From Diplonema papillatum (Eukaryota; Euglenozoa; Diplonemea; Diplonemida; Diplonemidae), in the NCBI GenBank assembly GCA_030068145.1, contig JAPJBO010000936.1, positions 1 through 64,000 of the forward strand: DNA of 64,000 nt, read 5' to 3'. Below the pieces are notes generated by a model. It was not told the DNA's origin and ran no database searches. It saw only the letters and a program-made list of their open reading frames with translations. The translations under genes were made by a program, and so were the position numbers. Of this stretch, positions 19,601 to 30,288 are shown in pieces (position 1 is the stretch's first letter; each line of letters opens with the position of its first letter).

Positions 19601-21134
19601 TTCCATCCACCCCGCCGCCAGTGAAAAAGTCCACAACCGCCTGTGTCACGGAATCGACAGAACCTGGGGTCAACGATGACAGGGGAACGCGTGATGGGAG
19701 ATCCGCTGGATTCCCCTCGCTCCGTACCCATCGCACGGAAAGTGCGCAGCCTAGGGTCCGCACTCTGGCGAGCCCAGACACCACCGAATTATTCAGATTT
19801 GGGTCACGGACGCAAAACCCTTTCCGGGCTACCCCTTGGACTGTGGTGTTGTCGACCACCACGTCAATTCGCCCCCCTGCAAAGGTATCAGGTATCGATG
19901 CAACAACGCGCTCGAAGGCCATAGCCTCTAGAACGTTGATGTGTAGCCGAGATTCCTCGGCTGACCACGGGCCCCCCAAGATGGTGACCTCCGATGTGCG
20001 AGAATTCACGAGGACACCTCCCCACCCCTTCTTGCTAGCATCGACAAATGCTGTCATCGACGGGGCAGGGAGCTTCGTCGGTACGACCCGCGGCTTCATG
20101 ACCGCGTCTATCCAATCCTGTAACGATGAGCGGATACACGGAGACAGGAGGACCTGTTCCGCCGGCATTCTTGTTCCTCGATTTAACGAGTTCGTGACCC
20201 TGCGCATGAACTTGAGAGCAAACCAAAAGGAACCGGGGAAAATACCCGCGATTGCTGATGCGTGGAGGAGTCTGCCTCCCAACGTCTCGATTTCCCCGGC
20301 AGAGAGCGAAGAAGAACTGAGGTCGTATCGCGTCGTTACTAATTTCCTGCGAAGCTTGCTGCTCAACGAAACCTGTGACACGCCATGTCTCCAATCGACA
20401 CCGATAAACTCGTAACGCCGAGAAGCCGACTGTGAATCAGCCTCCTTCCACGTTAGCGAGCAGTCCAACGCCGTCTGATCCAACCGCTGCGTTGCCTCAA
20501 GGACGTTTCGCTTCGAGCCCGCGTATCGGATGTTGTCGATCCACACATGAACGACAACACTATCCTCCGCGAGTTCTGGCAACACAAAGTTGGGGTGTCC
20601 AGCCGATACCGCCGCCAACGTGTGCATCAGCTCCGGTGCACAGACATGACCCATCGGCAGGCGGTTCAACTCCCACCAGCTGCCATCATCTGCAGTGAAC
20701 CGAAACAAATGCCGGACGGCCTTAGGGATTTCTATCGCATAGAAACCCGTCCGAAAATCCCGCGTCGTCCCGCACTCTTCATGGATGGCTTCGAAGTAGT
20801 GCGACACATGAGCCAATGGCACGGATGCCTCGTATCCAGCTGCTTCAGCTGCACGATTGCCGTCGAGGGTCCATAAAATGAACCGCTGTCGAAGAGACCC
20901 ATCTTTCTCCTCAAGCACGGTAAACGGCACGGACGTCCATGCTCCGGGGCCTGACGCTTTCCCAGCAACGTTACATTCCTCCAGCTGCCGCGCATGACCG
21001 ACCTCCAACCTCGATGGGGATCCGAGCGACGGCAGGACACTTCCCACGTCCGGGTAAAACGTTCTCTGCCAAGTCTCATCGAAGCGCGCGCGAACACTAG
21101 GAGCCATGCGAGCGCGCAGCCTGTCTACGTCCAT
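19596..21134 (-). CDS. Reverse transcriptase / RNase H of the YR retroelement
   Basis: The frame is open from 22484, but its first ~400 codons overlap the recombinase gene in another phase and look non-functional. I place the start at the ATG at 21134 (MDVDRLRARMAPSVRARF), giving 512 residues. RT landmarks are RQRFILWTLDGNR, the motif A region CGTTRDFRTGFYAIEIP (Asp126) and LNRLPMGHVCAPELM. The catalytic box reads VWIDNIRYAG, with Asp200 followed by Asn where most RTs have Asp-Asp. RNase H follows with SMTAFVDASKKGWGG, HINVLEAMAF, DVVVDNTTVQG and EGNPADLPSR, covering the Asp/Glu/Asp set. The domain order and RNase H type match DIRS-order elements. Expression may need re-initiation or frameshifting from the upstream frame. 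Confidence 0.85.
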   Translation of the reverse strand: MDVDRLRARMAPSVRARFDETWQRTFYPDVGSVLPSLGSPSRLEVGHARQLEECNVAGKASGPGAWTSVPFTVLEEKDGSLRQRFILWTLDGNRAAEAAGYEASVPLAHVSHYFEAIHEECGTTRDFRTGFYAIEIPKAVRHLFRFTADDGSWWELNRLPMGHVCAPELMHTLAAVSAGHPNFVLPELAEDSVVVHVWIDNIRYAGSKRNVLEATQRLDQTALDCSLTWKEADSQSASRRYEFIGVDWRHGVSQVSLSSKLRRKLVTTRYDLSSSSLSAGEIETLGGRLLHASAIAGIFPGSFWFALKFMRRVTNSLNRGTRMPAEQVLLSPCIRSSLQDWIDAVMKPRVVPTKLPAPSMTAFVDASKKGWGGVLVNSRTSEVTILGGPWSAEESRLHINVLEAMAFERVVASIPDTFAGGRIDVVVDNTTVQGVARKGFCVRDPNLNNSVVSGLARVRTLGCALSVRWVRSEGNPADLPSRVPLSSLTPGSVDSVTQAVVDFFTGGGVDGR

Positions 21135-21268
21135 TGGCTTGACAGGCGCAACATGCAGCGGGGAGCGTCTTTCTGCTGGGGTCCGAGGTAGCCGGGTCGA
21201 CCCGCCGCGCCGCGTCACGGAGTGCGCCCGCAACGTAGTGAACACTGGGTCCGACCGGAGTCGGCGAT

Positions 21269-22417
21269 TCAGAGATGCATCGTTGCTTTCGCAGTCCCGA
21301 GGACACGGGCGAGGGAAAGCGGATCGGCTCCGTACCGGATCGTCGTTTTGGAGATCGCTCCTGGCCCTCCCGGCTCCTCGTGTTTGGCCAACCGGTTGAC
21401 CAGGTACAACGGGATCGGCACTCCTAGTGCAATGCAGTCGAACAATCGCGTCACTGCGCCCCTCTTGATCGAATGCGCCGAGTACTTGCGCATTTCGGGA
21501 GACCGCGCCCACATCGCATCCAAGCCCGTGGTCGTCAGAGAACACAACTCGGCGAAGGGCGCTCTTGCCCGGTACATCTCGGCAAGCTCGGCCGTTAGAG
21601 GACCGACTACCACGACAAACCTCGACGGCTTGAACGGGTCCCGCCGCCGGCCCTTCGGTGTCTGCTTCCAATCCACGACTATTTCCTCCGGCGTGACCGA
21701 CAGAAACTGAGTCGAAGAGAGAGCCGCCACTTCGGCCCATCGGGATGCTGTCTTCCACGCGAGCAAAGCACACATCTTCACAGCCAGGGCCTGCGGTTCT
21801 GCCCATCGCACTAGAGTACCCCTGTCCAAGGGCAACGCCTGATTCTGTGGAACTGCAGCCCCAGCGTTGCGGAGTGCCGAAGCCATCACCCGCAACGGCT
21901 GGCTGTCCATCCCCATCGCGCCAAACGTCGCCGACAGCGTCTTCGCGTACGTCAAGAGGCCCTGCACCCGAATTCCCGTCGCTGCAACAAACAGGCAAGC
22001 ATTGTCCGCGTTGAGGGGAAGCTGCTGCTGTGACGTCCACGTAGTAAGGCGGCGCCACAATCTCCGGCGCTCCTGCAAAGTAGTGTCCGCCCACATCTGC
22101 TGCAGCAGGGCCACAAGCCTTGTCTCGGCATCCGAACTCGATACTTGCGTTTCCATCGTACGGCCTGTGCGTCCAGAAGCTCCCGTTGTCAGCAACGCCT
22201 GGACCGCCCGGCCCACATTCGTCGGTAGATGTTGATGTACTGTGACGGTCTGGGAGGAGTCGGTGGACCTTCTCAGTAAATGAAAGGATGGCTGCGGCGA
22301 TGGTCTCGCAATGCTGGCATGGATGCCTGGAAGGGTCTCTGGGCGATGAAATTGCTGGGGTATCGGAAGAGGGCGAAGACCAAACTTGTTCGATCGGGGA
22401 GGACTTGGTACTGACAT
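21269..22417 (-). CDS. Tyrosine recombinase of the retroelement
   Basis: 382 residues. The C-terminal half carries the full catalytic set of tyrosine recombinases: Arg226 in KTASRWAEVAAL, His315 and Arg319 in HSIKRGA, His346 in RLAKHEEPG, and nucleophile Tyr362 in TTIRYGADPLS. The N-terminal ~90 residues are Ser/Pro-rich and residues ~95-185 form the helical core-binding region. It would integrate a circular DNA intermediate into the genome, consistent with the absence of target duplication at the (TAG)n junctions. It lies between gag (31 bp gap) and RT. Confidence 0.9.
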   Translation of the reverse strand: MSVPSPPRSNKFGLRPLPIPQQFHRPETLPGIHASIARPSPQPSFHLLRRSTDSSQTVTVHQHLPTNVGRAVQALLTTGASGRTGRTMETQVSSSDAETRLVALLQQMWADTTLQERRRLWRRLTTWTSQQQLPLNADNACLFVAATGIRVQGLLTYAKTLSATFGAMGMDSQPLRVMASALRNAGAAVPQNQALPLDRGTLVRWAEPQALAVKMCALLAWKTASRWAEVAALSSTQFLSVTPEEIVVDWKQTPKGRRRDPFKPSRFVVVVGPLTAELAEMYRARAPFAELCSLTTTGLDAMWARSPEMRKYSAHSIKRGAVTRLFDCIALGVPIPLYLVNRLAKHEEPGGPGAISKTTIRYGADPLSLARVLGTAKATMHL

Positions 22418-22447
22418 GTTTTTGAGGGTTGGCCGGGGAGCCGCCAG

Positions 22448-23518
22448 TCATTTCTCCCCGGCCTTGACGTTTCCCTGCTTCCAACCGGCCTTGCCTCTTG
22501 GCCGGAAGCCGAACTTCTTCTTCTCGGTGCGGTGCGCGTCTTTCTTCCAGCTCGCCGTAGCCCGCTCAAGCTCATCGTCATCGCGCTGCCGCATCCGCTC
22601 GAGCAACTCGCGACGCGGCGCGCCCTCTTCAACAAACTTCAGCTGAACACGGAGCTGCATCAGTAACTCCTGCCCGAGGCGAACTTGCTCTGCACACTCG
22701 ACCCAGCTCTCGAATTGGGCCGAGGCAAGAAGCCAGCACTTAAGTGCTGAAAAGGCCGTCTCGAGCTGTTCTCCTCCCGGCAGGTGCTTGCGTCCGGCCA
22801 CATACCGCACCTCCAGGGCGAGAGCCAGCCCTTCGGGGTCCCGTTCCAACGCATCACGCCATCTCGTTACGTCCGTCTCTTCCACAGGAAACCTCGTCGG
22901 CTGCGCCGTCTTCGCGTGGGGAACACGGCCTGTCATCGCCATGACTACTTCTTTCAAGGCCCGCAGCTCCGCCTTCAGATGGCTCACCTCATCCGGAACC
23001 AGCTTAGCGCCTTCGACCTCGCCTGGTGGTGTGACTGGCTCCGGGGGTGCCTCAACACTTTCTTTCTCAACTCGGGGTTGTGGAACATACGAATCACCGG
23101 GCTCCGACGGCTCCGCCACCGTCACTCGACGACCGGATCCTGCCACTGTGGGCAATTCTGGAGCGTTCTCCTTCCAGAGGCATGCCGCTTTCATCACACG
23201 GCGAAACACCTGTGGGTTTACCACTGCGGCCTCAGCCAGAGTCGCTGCCAGCTTCCAGCCCTCCCAACCACCGACAACGCCGGCCCCAGGAGAACCCGCG
23301 TTGTACTCAAGCAGCTCACACAAGACCTTGTGTGCACGCTCCCTGTCGTCCCCAGGTGCGTTGCCGAAGAAAAATACGGCCCACTGCTCTACTTCCGAAA
23401 GGCGGATATTCCGCCGGGGAAGGGTCGGCCCGACCGACTCTTCGAACGCATCGCGGGCATCGAATGGAACCGCAAAATTCTGGAACCCGGTCTGTGACTG
23501 CTTCGAAAAGGTTGCCAT
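22448..23518 (-). CDS. Gag-like protein of the retroelement
   Basis: 356 residues from an ATG 14 bp inside repeat B1. It has a mixed N-terminal domain, a Pro/Glu-rich linker around residues 130-175, a short coiled coil near 183-195 (SHLKAELRALKEVVMAM), a helical central domain, and a lysine/arginine-rich C-terminus (WKKDAHRTEKKKFGFRPRGK) suited to nucleic-acid binding. No zinc knuckle is present. Assignment rests on first position in the element and the basic tail; similarity to a named gag family was not seen by eye. Confidence 0.75.
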   Translation of the reverse strand: MATFSKQSQTGFQNFAVPFDARDAFEESVGPTLPRRNIRLSEVEQWAVFFFGNAPGDDRERAHKVLCELLEYNAGSPGAGVVGGWEGWKLAATLAEAAVVNPQVFRRVMKAACLWKENAPELPTVAGSGRRVTVAEPSEPGDSYVPQPRVEKESVEAPPEPVTPPGEVEGAKLVPDEVSHLKAELRALKEVVMAMTGRVPHAKTAQPTRFPVEETDVTRWRDALERDPEGLALALEVRYVAGRKHLPGGEQLETAFSALKCWLLASAQFESWVECAEQVRLGQELLMQLRVQLKFVEEGAPRRELLERMRQRDDDELERATASWKKDAHRTEKKKFGFRPRGKAGWKQGNVKAGEK

Positions 23519-23531
23519 CGTAAATTGCCAA

Positions 23532-23630
23532 GAAATTGTTTATTCCTTTGTCACTAACTGCGGCCTGCTGATGGTTTGTTATCAAGCAAGTTGAACAATT
23601 CGCTGTGCCAATTCCCTCAGTAAACTGCAA
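23532..23630 (-). repeat. Split direct repeat B1 (5' end of the retroelement)
   Basis: 99 bp identical to 19320-19418, ending CTGCAA directly against TAG repeats. Confidence 0.95.
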
Positions 23631-23990
<360 letters not shown>

Positions 23991-24280
23991 GTGTCGTCTG
24001 CCGAAGCAGCCGGAGACAGCAGGCGCAGGGGGCAGGTCTTGCTTTACAATTCTCTTCTTCATGGAGACCCGCCCCCGGCAATCCCGACTGTCCAATCACT
24101 GTCGAGAAAGGTTTGTGCCCTATAGTGATGAGGTGGTTGACCAGGCCCCCACGCTCAGCCATCACAGGGCCTCAGATCTCGCTACTTGACCTGACACAGC
24201 TGCCACCCAGAAGGCCGCAGCAGTAACCTTCTGCCGGTTTAAAGAAGAAGAAGAAGAAGAAGAAGAAGAAAAAGAAAAAG

Positions 24281-24530
24281 GCCGCTCCTGGTCCAGGAAC
24301 GTGACGGTCAACCACAGCTTGCAAAGCTTGAGTCGGAGGCAGCACAGTGCCACAACCCCGTCCGCTCTGCCCTGAGCTTGTGTTCAGCGCGAGCGCCAAG
24401 CCCCAAGGTGCGCCAAGCCTTGATGCTTTAGTTTGGGAAATCGGTAGCCACTTGACCCGTAGGCCGTAGCTCTGCAGTACCGCCGAACGCGTGAAGCTTG
24501 GCTAGCAGGCTTTCCCTGGTACCTGTGGGC
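24281..24530 (-). repeat. ~265-bp dispersed repeat, copy 2
   Basis: Reverse-strand copy of 15001-15267. In its own sense it is preceded by TTTAAACCGGCCCACAG and followed by a (TTC)n tract and TTTAAACCGGCAG. Both flanks thus look like intron 3' ends sharing TTTAAACCGGC. Confidence 0.8.
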
Positions 24531-24562
24531 CGGTTTAAAAAACAAAAGGGCTCGAAATTTAA

Positions 24563-25633
24563 TCAGCCGGCAAGCCAGCTGATCGCGCGCACACTGGGCG
24601 CTTTACGTAAAAAGAACATGAAACGCAGACCTCTGTCGTCGCCTCTGCGGCCTCGTCGCCCATCGTCGCGCTCATCACGCGCTCTGCGTCCGCTGTGGGG
24701 TTCTCTGTCTCTATCCCTGTCTCTGTCCCTGTCTCTATCCCTGTCCCTGTCCCTATCTCTATCTCGGTCACGATCGCCGCTGCGATCGGCGTCGCCGTCT
24801 CTTCTGCGGTTCTTCGCCGGCTTGTCGTCGGCGTCTCGCTCGCGGCGGCGGGCCCGGTCGCTGGCATCGCTGCTGCCGCGCTGCCGCCTGTCAACGGGCT
24901 TCTCCCGTTCCCTGTCCTTCTCCCGTTCCCTGTCCTTCTCTCGGTCACGCTCCCTGTCCCTCTCGCTCTGCCGCGCCGGCGGCATGTCGTCCAGGTCGAG
25001 TCTACCGATCCTCCGCCGACGCTTCGGCTCCTTGTCGGCGGCGTCTGGCTCCTTGCCGACAGATCGCTTCGCGTCCCTGTCCTTCTCTCCCCTCTCTCGC
25101 CCGCCCTTCTCTGCGAGCAGCGCCTCCTCCCGCAGGCTCTCCCGCAGCGGCCGCATGTGCTTCTCCGGGATCCTCGGGAACCGCGTGTCGAGGTACTTCG
25201 TCTCGAGGAAGACGTTTCGGACGAACTTGGCGAGCGTCGTCGTCGTGCCTTGCCGCAGGCCGGCCGGGGCGACTTGAACGACGGTTTCGTTGTCGCGGAG
25301 CAGGTGTTCGACCCAGCTGAGGGCCTCATCTGCTGGCTGCGTGAAGCGGACGTACAGGACGCCGATGCACTTCAGGCAGACCTTCGAGCTCTCCTTCAGG
25401 AGGGAGCGCACCTGGTCCTTCGTCAGGCGGAGCTGGAACATCCGGTACATGATGCACCACAGCTTCGCCGGCGACCGGTTCTCGTGCTCGTTGCACTCGG
25501 ACTTCCGCTTCCCGATCACCATGTTGTCGGCCCGCTTGTAGTCGCCCCGCATGCCGCCCCAAGCGTTCGTGTGCGAAGCCTCCTTCTTGGCTTCCTCGCA
25601 CAACGCTTCGAACGTCAGGTTCTTCGTCAGCTC
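24563..25633 (-). CDS. PRP38B-like: PRP38B-like pre-mRNA splicing factor, exon 2
   Basis: The exon begins after the acceptor CACACGCAG and continues exon 1 (30075-30371) in phase 0, giving a predicted 455-residue protein. Exon 1 ends KLLTNILEDYYAK and exon 2 starts ELTKNLTFEALCEEAKK, a good match to the PRP38 core, where LTNIL is followed by a helical Tyr/Leu-rich segment. Further family landmarks are WGGMRG, LWCIMYRMFQLRLTKDQV, CIGVLYVRFTQPADEALSW and FPRIPEKH. The C-terminal ~200 residues are an Arg/Asp/Glu/Lys tract with an RD dipeptide run, typical of PRP38B tails. The protein acts in spliceosome activation as part of the U4/U6.U5 tri-snRNP-associated machinery. The last ~20 codons may instead be removed by a further splice (possible donor AGAG/GTCTGC near 24630). 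Confidence 0.85.
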   Translation of the reverse strand, partial: ELTKNLTFEALCEEAKKEASHTNAWGGMRGDYKRADNMVIGKRKSECNEHENRSPAKLWCIMYRMFQLRLTKDQVRSLLKESSKVCLKCIGVLYVRFTQPADEALSWVEHLLRDNETVVQVAPAGLRQGTTTTLAKFVRNVFLETKYLDTRFPRIPEKHMRPLRESLREEALLAEKGGRERGEKDRDAKRSVGKEPDAADKEPKRRRRIGRLDLDDMPPARQSERDRERDREKDREREKDREREKPVDRRQRGSSDASDRARRRERDADDKPAKNRRRDGDADRSGDRDRDRDRDRDRDRDRDRDRDRDREPHSGRRARDERDDGRRGRRGDDRGLRFMFFLRKAPSVRAISWLAG

Positions 25634-25734
25634 CTGCGTGTGGTTTCGTGTGTGAATTTTTAGACTGTTACTTGTGTGTTGTGTGTCCGTGTGGGGTTTT
25701 GAAGTCTCCGTTTGACTTGTGAGTTTTCATAGTT

Positions 25735-25898
25735 AAAGTTGTGCGAAGCCTCCTTCTTGGCTTCCTCGCACAACGCTTCGAACGTCAGGTTCTTCGCAAG
25801 CTCCTGCGTGTGGTTTCGTGTGTGATTTTTTAGACTGTTACTTGTGTGCTGTGTGTCCGTGTGGGGTTTTGAAGTCTCAGTTTGACTTGTGAGTTTTC
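25735..25898 (-). repeat. Partial upstream copy of the PRP38B exon-2 start
   Basis: About 25741-25898 repeats 25567-25734: 61 coding bases of exon 2 (FEALCEEAKKEA) plus acceptor and intron tail, nearly unchanged. The copy keeps the CACACGCAG acceptor but continues directly into the intron tail of the true exon, so it could act as a decoy acceptor. Confidence 0.85.
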
Positions 25899-25970
25899 AG
25901 AGTTAAAGTTCGCTTGAGATTCCGGGGGTTTAGGGTCCCCGTGTGTCCGTTGTAGAGTGGGTTCTCTCAG
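25899..25970 (-). repeat. Dispersed element E, copy 2
   Basis: Plus strand AGAGTTAAAGTTCGCTTGAG, then ATTCCGGGGGTTTAGGGTCC. It lies in the PRP38B intron upstream of the duplicated acceptor. Confidence 0.75.
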
Positions 25971-26221
25971 AGCAAGAAAGGGCTATGTGAGTGCGGGTTG
26001 TCTATTTGAGACAGTTTCGTTGTGGGACACAACAGTTTATGAGAAGGTGTGCGTTTTCTTTTGAAGGGAGAAAGACGGAGACGCGCCACAGTGGTTATTC
26101 CGTGCGTGCCAATTGATCATTTTATCACTCGTACCTACCCGGTTTGTGAGGGATGCTGATCAACCACCAAAACACGCTGCGTCTGTTTTAGCCTGCCCCC
26201 AAACATTGAGGGGCGACACCG
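25971..26221. other. Unique intron sequence
   Basis: Nothing recognised between element E and the satellite array. Confidence 0.3.
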
Positions 26222-29200
26222 CAACAAGGTTTGCCGGCTTTCAACAAATTTAGCCACACATCCATGGCGAATCATGCTCATGATAACGGAGCAAGCACCC
26301 GGTGTTGCGGACTTGAGGCAGTCCCTAGTCGAACTGGGCTCTAAGCATGCGCATTACTGAAGCAATACAATACTGGTAGGTAGTGTTGTTTAACATTCCT
26401 GTCTGCTTCCAACAAATCTAGCCACACATCCGTGGCGAATCATGCTCATGATAACGGAGCAAGCACCCGGTGTTGCGGGCACAGTACACTTGAGGCAGTC
26501 CCTAGTGGAACTGGGTTCTAAGCATGCGCATTACTGCAATACAAAGCTGGTAGGTAGTGTTGTTTAACATTCCTGTCGGCTTCCAACAAATCTAGCCACA
26601 CATCCGTGGCGAATCATGCTCATGATAACGGAGCAAGCACCCGGTGTTGCGGGCACAGTACACTTGAGGCAGTCCCTAGTCGAACTGGGTTCTAAGCATG
26701 CGCACTACTGAAGCAATACAATACTGGTAGGTAGTGTTGTTTAACATTTCTGTCGGTTTCCAACAAATCTAGCCACACATCCGTGGCGAAACATGCTCAT
26801 GATAACGGAGCAAGCACCCGGTGTTGCGGGCACAGTACACTTGAGGCAGTCCCTAGTCGAACTGGGCTCTAAGCATGCGCATGACTGCAATACAAAGCTG
26901 GTAGGTAGTGTTGTTTAACATTCCTGTCGGCTTCCAACAAATCTAGCCACACATCCGTGGCGAATCATGCTCTTGACAGAGCAAGCACCCGGTGTTGCGG
27001 ACTTGAGGCAGTCCCTAGTCGAACTGGGCTCTAAGCATGCGCATTACTGAAGCAATACAATACTGGTAGGTAGTGTTGTTTAACATTCCTGTCTGCTTCC
27101 AACAAATCTAGCCACACATCCGTGGCGAATCATGCTCATGATAACGGAGCAAGCACCCGGTGTTGCGGGCACAGTACACTTGAGGCAGTCCCTAGTGGAA
27201 CTGGGTTCTCAGCATGCGCATTACTGCAATACAAAGCTGGTAGGTAGTGTTGTTTAACATTCCTGTCGGCTTCCAACAAATCTAGCCACACATCCGTGGC
27301 GAATCATGCTCATGATAACGGAGCAAGCACCCGGTGTTGCGGGCACAGTACACTTGAGGCAGTCCCTAGTCGAACTGGGCTCTAAGCATGCGCATGACTG
27401 CAATACAAAGCTGGTAGGTAGTGTTGTTTAACATTCCTGTCGGCTTCCAACAAATCTAGCCACACATCCGTGGCGAATCATGCTCTTGACAGAGCAAGCA
27501 CCCGGTGTCGCGGGCACAGTACACTTGAGGCAGTCTCTAGTGGAACTGGGCTCTAAGCATGCGCATTGCTGAAGCAGGTAGGTAGTGGTGTTTAACATTC
27601 CTGTCTGCTTCCAACAAATCTAGCCACACATCCGTGGCAAATCATGCTCATGATAACGGAGCAAGCACCCGGTGTTGCGGGCACAGTACACTTGAGGCAG
27701 TCTCTAGTGGAACTGGGCTCTAAGCATGCGCATTGCTGAAGCAGGTAGGTAGTGGTGTTTAACATTCCTGTCTGCTTCCAACAAATCTAGCCACACATCC
27801 GTGGCGAATCATGCTCATGATAACAGAGCAAGCACCCGGTGTTGCGGGCACAGTACACTTGAGGCAGTCCCTAGTGGAACTGGGTTCTCAGCATGCGCAT
27901 TACTGCAATACAAAGCTGGTAGGTAGTGTTGTTTAACATTCCTGTCGGCTTCCAACAAATCTAGCCACACATCCGTGGCGAATCATGCTCATGATAACGG
28001 AGCAAGCACCCGGTGTTGCGGGCACAGTACACTTGAGGCAGTCCCTAGTGGAACTGGGTTCTAAGCATGCGCATTACTGAAGCAATACAATACTGGTAGG
28101 TAGTGTTGTTTAACATTTCTGTCGGTTTCCAACAAATCTAGCCACACATCCGTGGCGAATCATGCTCATGATAACGGAGCAAGCACCCGGTGTTGCGGGC
28201 ACAGTACACTTGAGGCAGTCCCTAGTCGAACTGCATGCGCATTACTGAAGCAATACAATACTGGTAGGTAGTGTTGTTTAACATTCCTGTCGGTTTCCAA
28301 CAAATCTAGCCACACATCCGTGGCGAATCATGCTCATGATAACGGAGCAAGCACCCGGTGTTGCGGGCACAGTACACTTGAGGCAGTTCCTAGCTCTAAG
28401 CATGCGCACTACTGAAGCAATACAATACTGGTAGGTAGTGTTGTTTAACATTCCTGTCGGTTTCCAACAAATCTAGCCACACATCCGTGGCGAATCATGC
28501 TCATGATCACGGAGCAAGCACCCGGTGTTGCGGGCACAGTACACTTGAGGCAGTCCCTAGTGGAACTGCATGCGCATTACTGAAGCAATACAATACTGGT
28601 AGGTAGTGCATTTCTGTCGGTTTCCAACAAATCTAGCCACACATCCGTGGCGAATCATGCTCATGATAACGGAGCAAGCACCCGGTGTTGCGGGCACAGT
28701 ACACTTGAGGCAGTTCCTAGCTCTAAGCATGCGCATTACTGAAGCAATACAATACTGGTAGGTAGTGTTGTTTAACATTCCTGTCGGTTTCCAACAAATC
28801 TAGCCACACATCCGTGGCGAATCATGCTCATGATCACGGAGCAAGCACCCGGTGTTGCGGGCACAGTACACTTGAGGCAGTCCCTAGTGGAACTGCATGC
28901 GCATTACTGAAGCAATACAATACTGGTAGGTAGTGCATTTCTGTCGGTTTCCAACAAATCTAGCCACACATCCGTGGCGAATCATGCTCATGATAACGGA
29001 GCAAGCACCCGGTGTTGCGGGTACAGTACACTTGAGGCAGTCTCTAGTGGAACTGGGCTCTAAGCATGCGCACTACTGAAGCAATACAATACTGGTAGGT
29101 AGTGTTGTTTAACATTCCTCTCGGTTTCCAACAAATCTAGCCACACATCCGTGGCGAATCATTCTCATGATAACGGAGCAAGCACCCGGTGTTGCGGGCA

Positions 29201-29890
29201 CAGTACACTTGAGGCAGTCCCTAGTGGAACTGGGTTCTAAGCATGCGCACTACTGAAGCAATACAATACTGGTAGGTAGTGTTGTTTAACATTCCTGTCG
29301 GTTTCCAACAAATCTAGCCACACATCCGTGGCGAATCATGCTCATGATAACGGAGCAAGCACCCGGTGTTGCGGGCACAGTACACTTGAGGCAGTCCCTA
29401 GTGGAACTGCATGCGCATTACTGAAGCAATACAATACTGGTAGGTAGTGCATTTCTGTCGGTTTCCAACAAATCTAGCCACACATCCGTGGCGAATCATG
29501 CTCATGATAACGGAGCAAGCACCCGGTGTTGCGGGTACAGTACACTTGAGGCAGTCCCTAGTGGAACTGGGCTCTAAGCATGCGCATTACTGAAGCAATA
29601 CAATACTGGTAGGTAGTGTTGTTTAACATTCCTCTCGGTTTCCAACAAATCTAGCCACACATCCGTGGCGAAACATGCTCATGATAACGGAGCAAGCACC
29701 CGGTGTTGCGGGCACAGTACACTTGAGGCAGTCCCTAGTCGAACTGCATGCGCATTACTGAAGCAATACAATACTGGTAGGTAGTGTTGTTTAACATTTC
29801 TGTCGGTTTCCAACAAATCTAGCCACACATCCGTGGCGAATCATGCTCATGAAAACGGAGCAAGCACCCGGTGTTGCGGGCACGTACACT
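26222..29890. repeat. ~173-180-bp satellite array inside the PRP38B intron
   Basis: About 21 tandem units share AAATCTAGCCACACATCCGT, GAGCAAGCACCCGGTGTTGC and TACTGGTAGGTAGTGTTG. Units vary by small indels, and higher-order alternation is visible: some units lack GGGCTCTAAG or the TTGTTTAACA block. A single stray copy occurs at 39208-39395. No coding capacity. Confidence 0.95.
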
Positions 29891-30074
29891 AAAGACGTTT
29901 GGACGAGGACGCTGGCGTGCGTCGGGGCCAGTGAGAAGCACCGGCCATCTTGCTCAATAAAGTCTGCCGCGGAAAAGGAGTCCTTTCATTCGCTGGGGTC
30001 AGCACCCCTGCGGAGGACTCTTCCGGGTGCCTTCACGCGGAAGGAAACAGTGGGTGAGAAAAAAAAGGGCATAC

Positions 30075-30255
30075 TTTCGCGTAGTAGTCTTCGAGGATGT
30101 TGGTGAGCAGCTTCGCTTCGAGCCCCATGGACGAGTCGCAGCCGACTTCCAGCGCGTCCGGCTGCGAGGTCATGCCCATGAGAGAGCCCGCCTGCCGCGA
30201 GATCGCCACCGCAGCCATGTCGGCGGAGAACTGCTGCGCGTATTGCATCATGTAC

Positions 30256-30288
<33 letters not shown>

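Larger units (their letters stand above)
19121..23630 (-). mobile_element. Intact VIPER/Ngaro-like tyrosine-recombinase retrotransposon
   Basis: The element is 4510 bp, read on the minus strand. Order in gene sense: repeat B (23630-23532), gag-like frame, tyrosine recombinase, RT/RNase H, repeat A (19600-19419), repeat B (19418-19320), 17 bp, repeat A (19302-19121). This B1-ORFs-A1-B2-A2 layout is the split direct repeat arrangement of Ngaro/PAT/VIPER-type elements. As I recall, gag-YR-RT is the VIPER gene order, whereas Ngaro and PAT carry the YR last. The internal B/A junction CTGCAA-GAATTG equals the two outer ends joined, as expected of a circular intermediate. Both ends abut TAG repeats with no target duplication needed. 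All three frames are open and the repeats look identical, so the insertion is probably recent. Confidence 0.9.

Noticed and set aside
21135-22484. N-terminal ~450 codons of the long RT frame
   Set aside because: They overlap the tyrosine recombinase gene in another phase and show no domain; the RT proper begins near 21134.
24695-25663. 322-codon plus-strand frame
   Set aside because: Antisense to the PRP38B-like exon; its repetitive Val/Pro composition mirrors the RD-rich tail.
26222-29890. CRISPR-like array
   Set aside because: Units are fully repetitive ~175-bp satellite with no unique spacers, in a eukaryotic intron.
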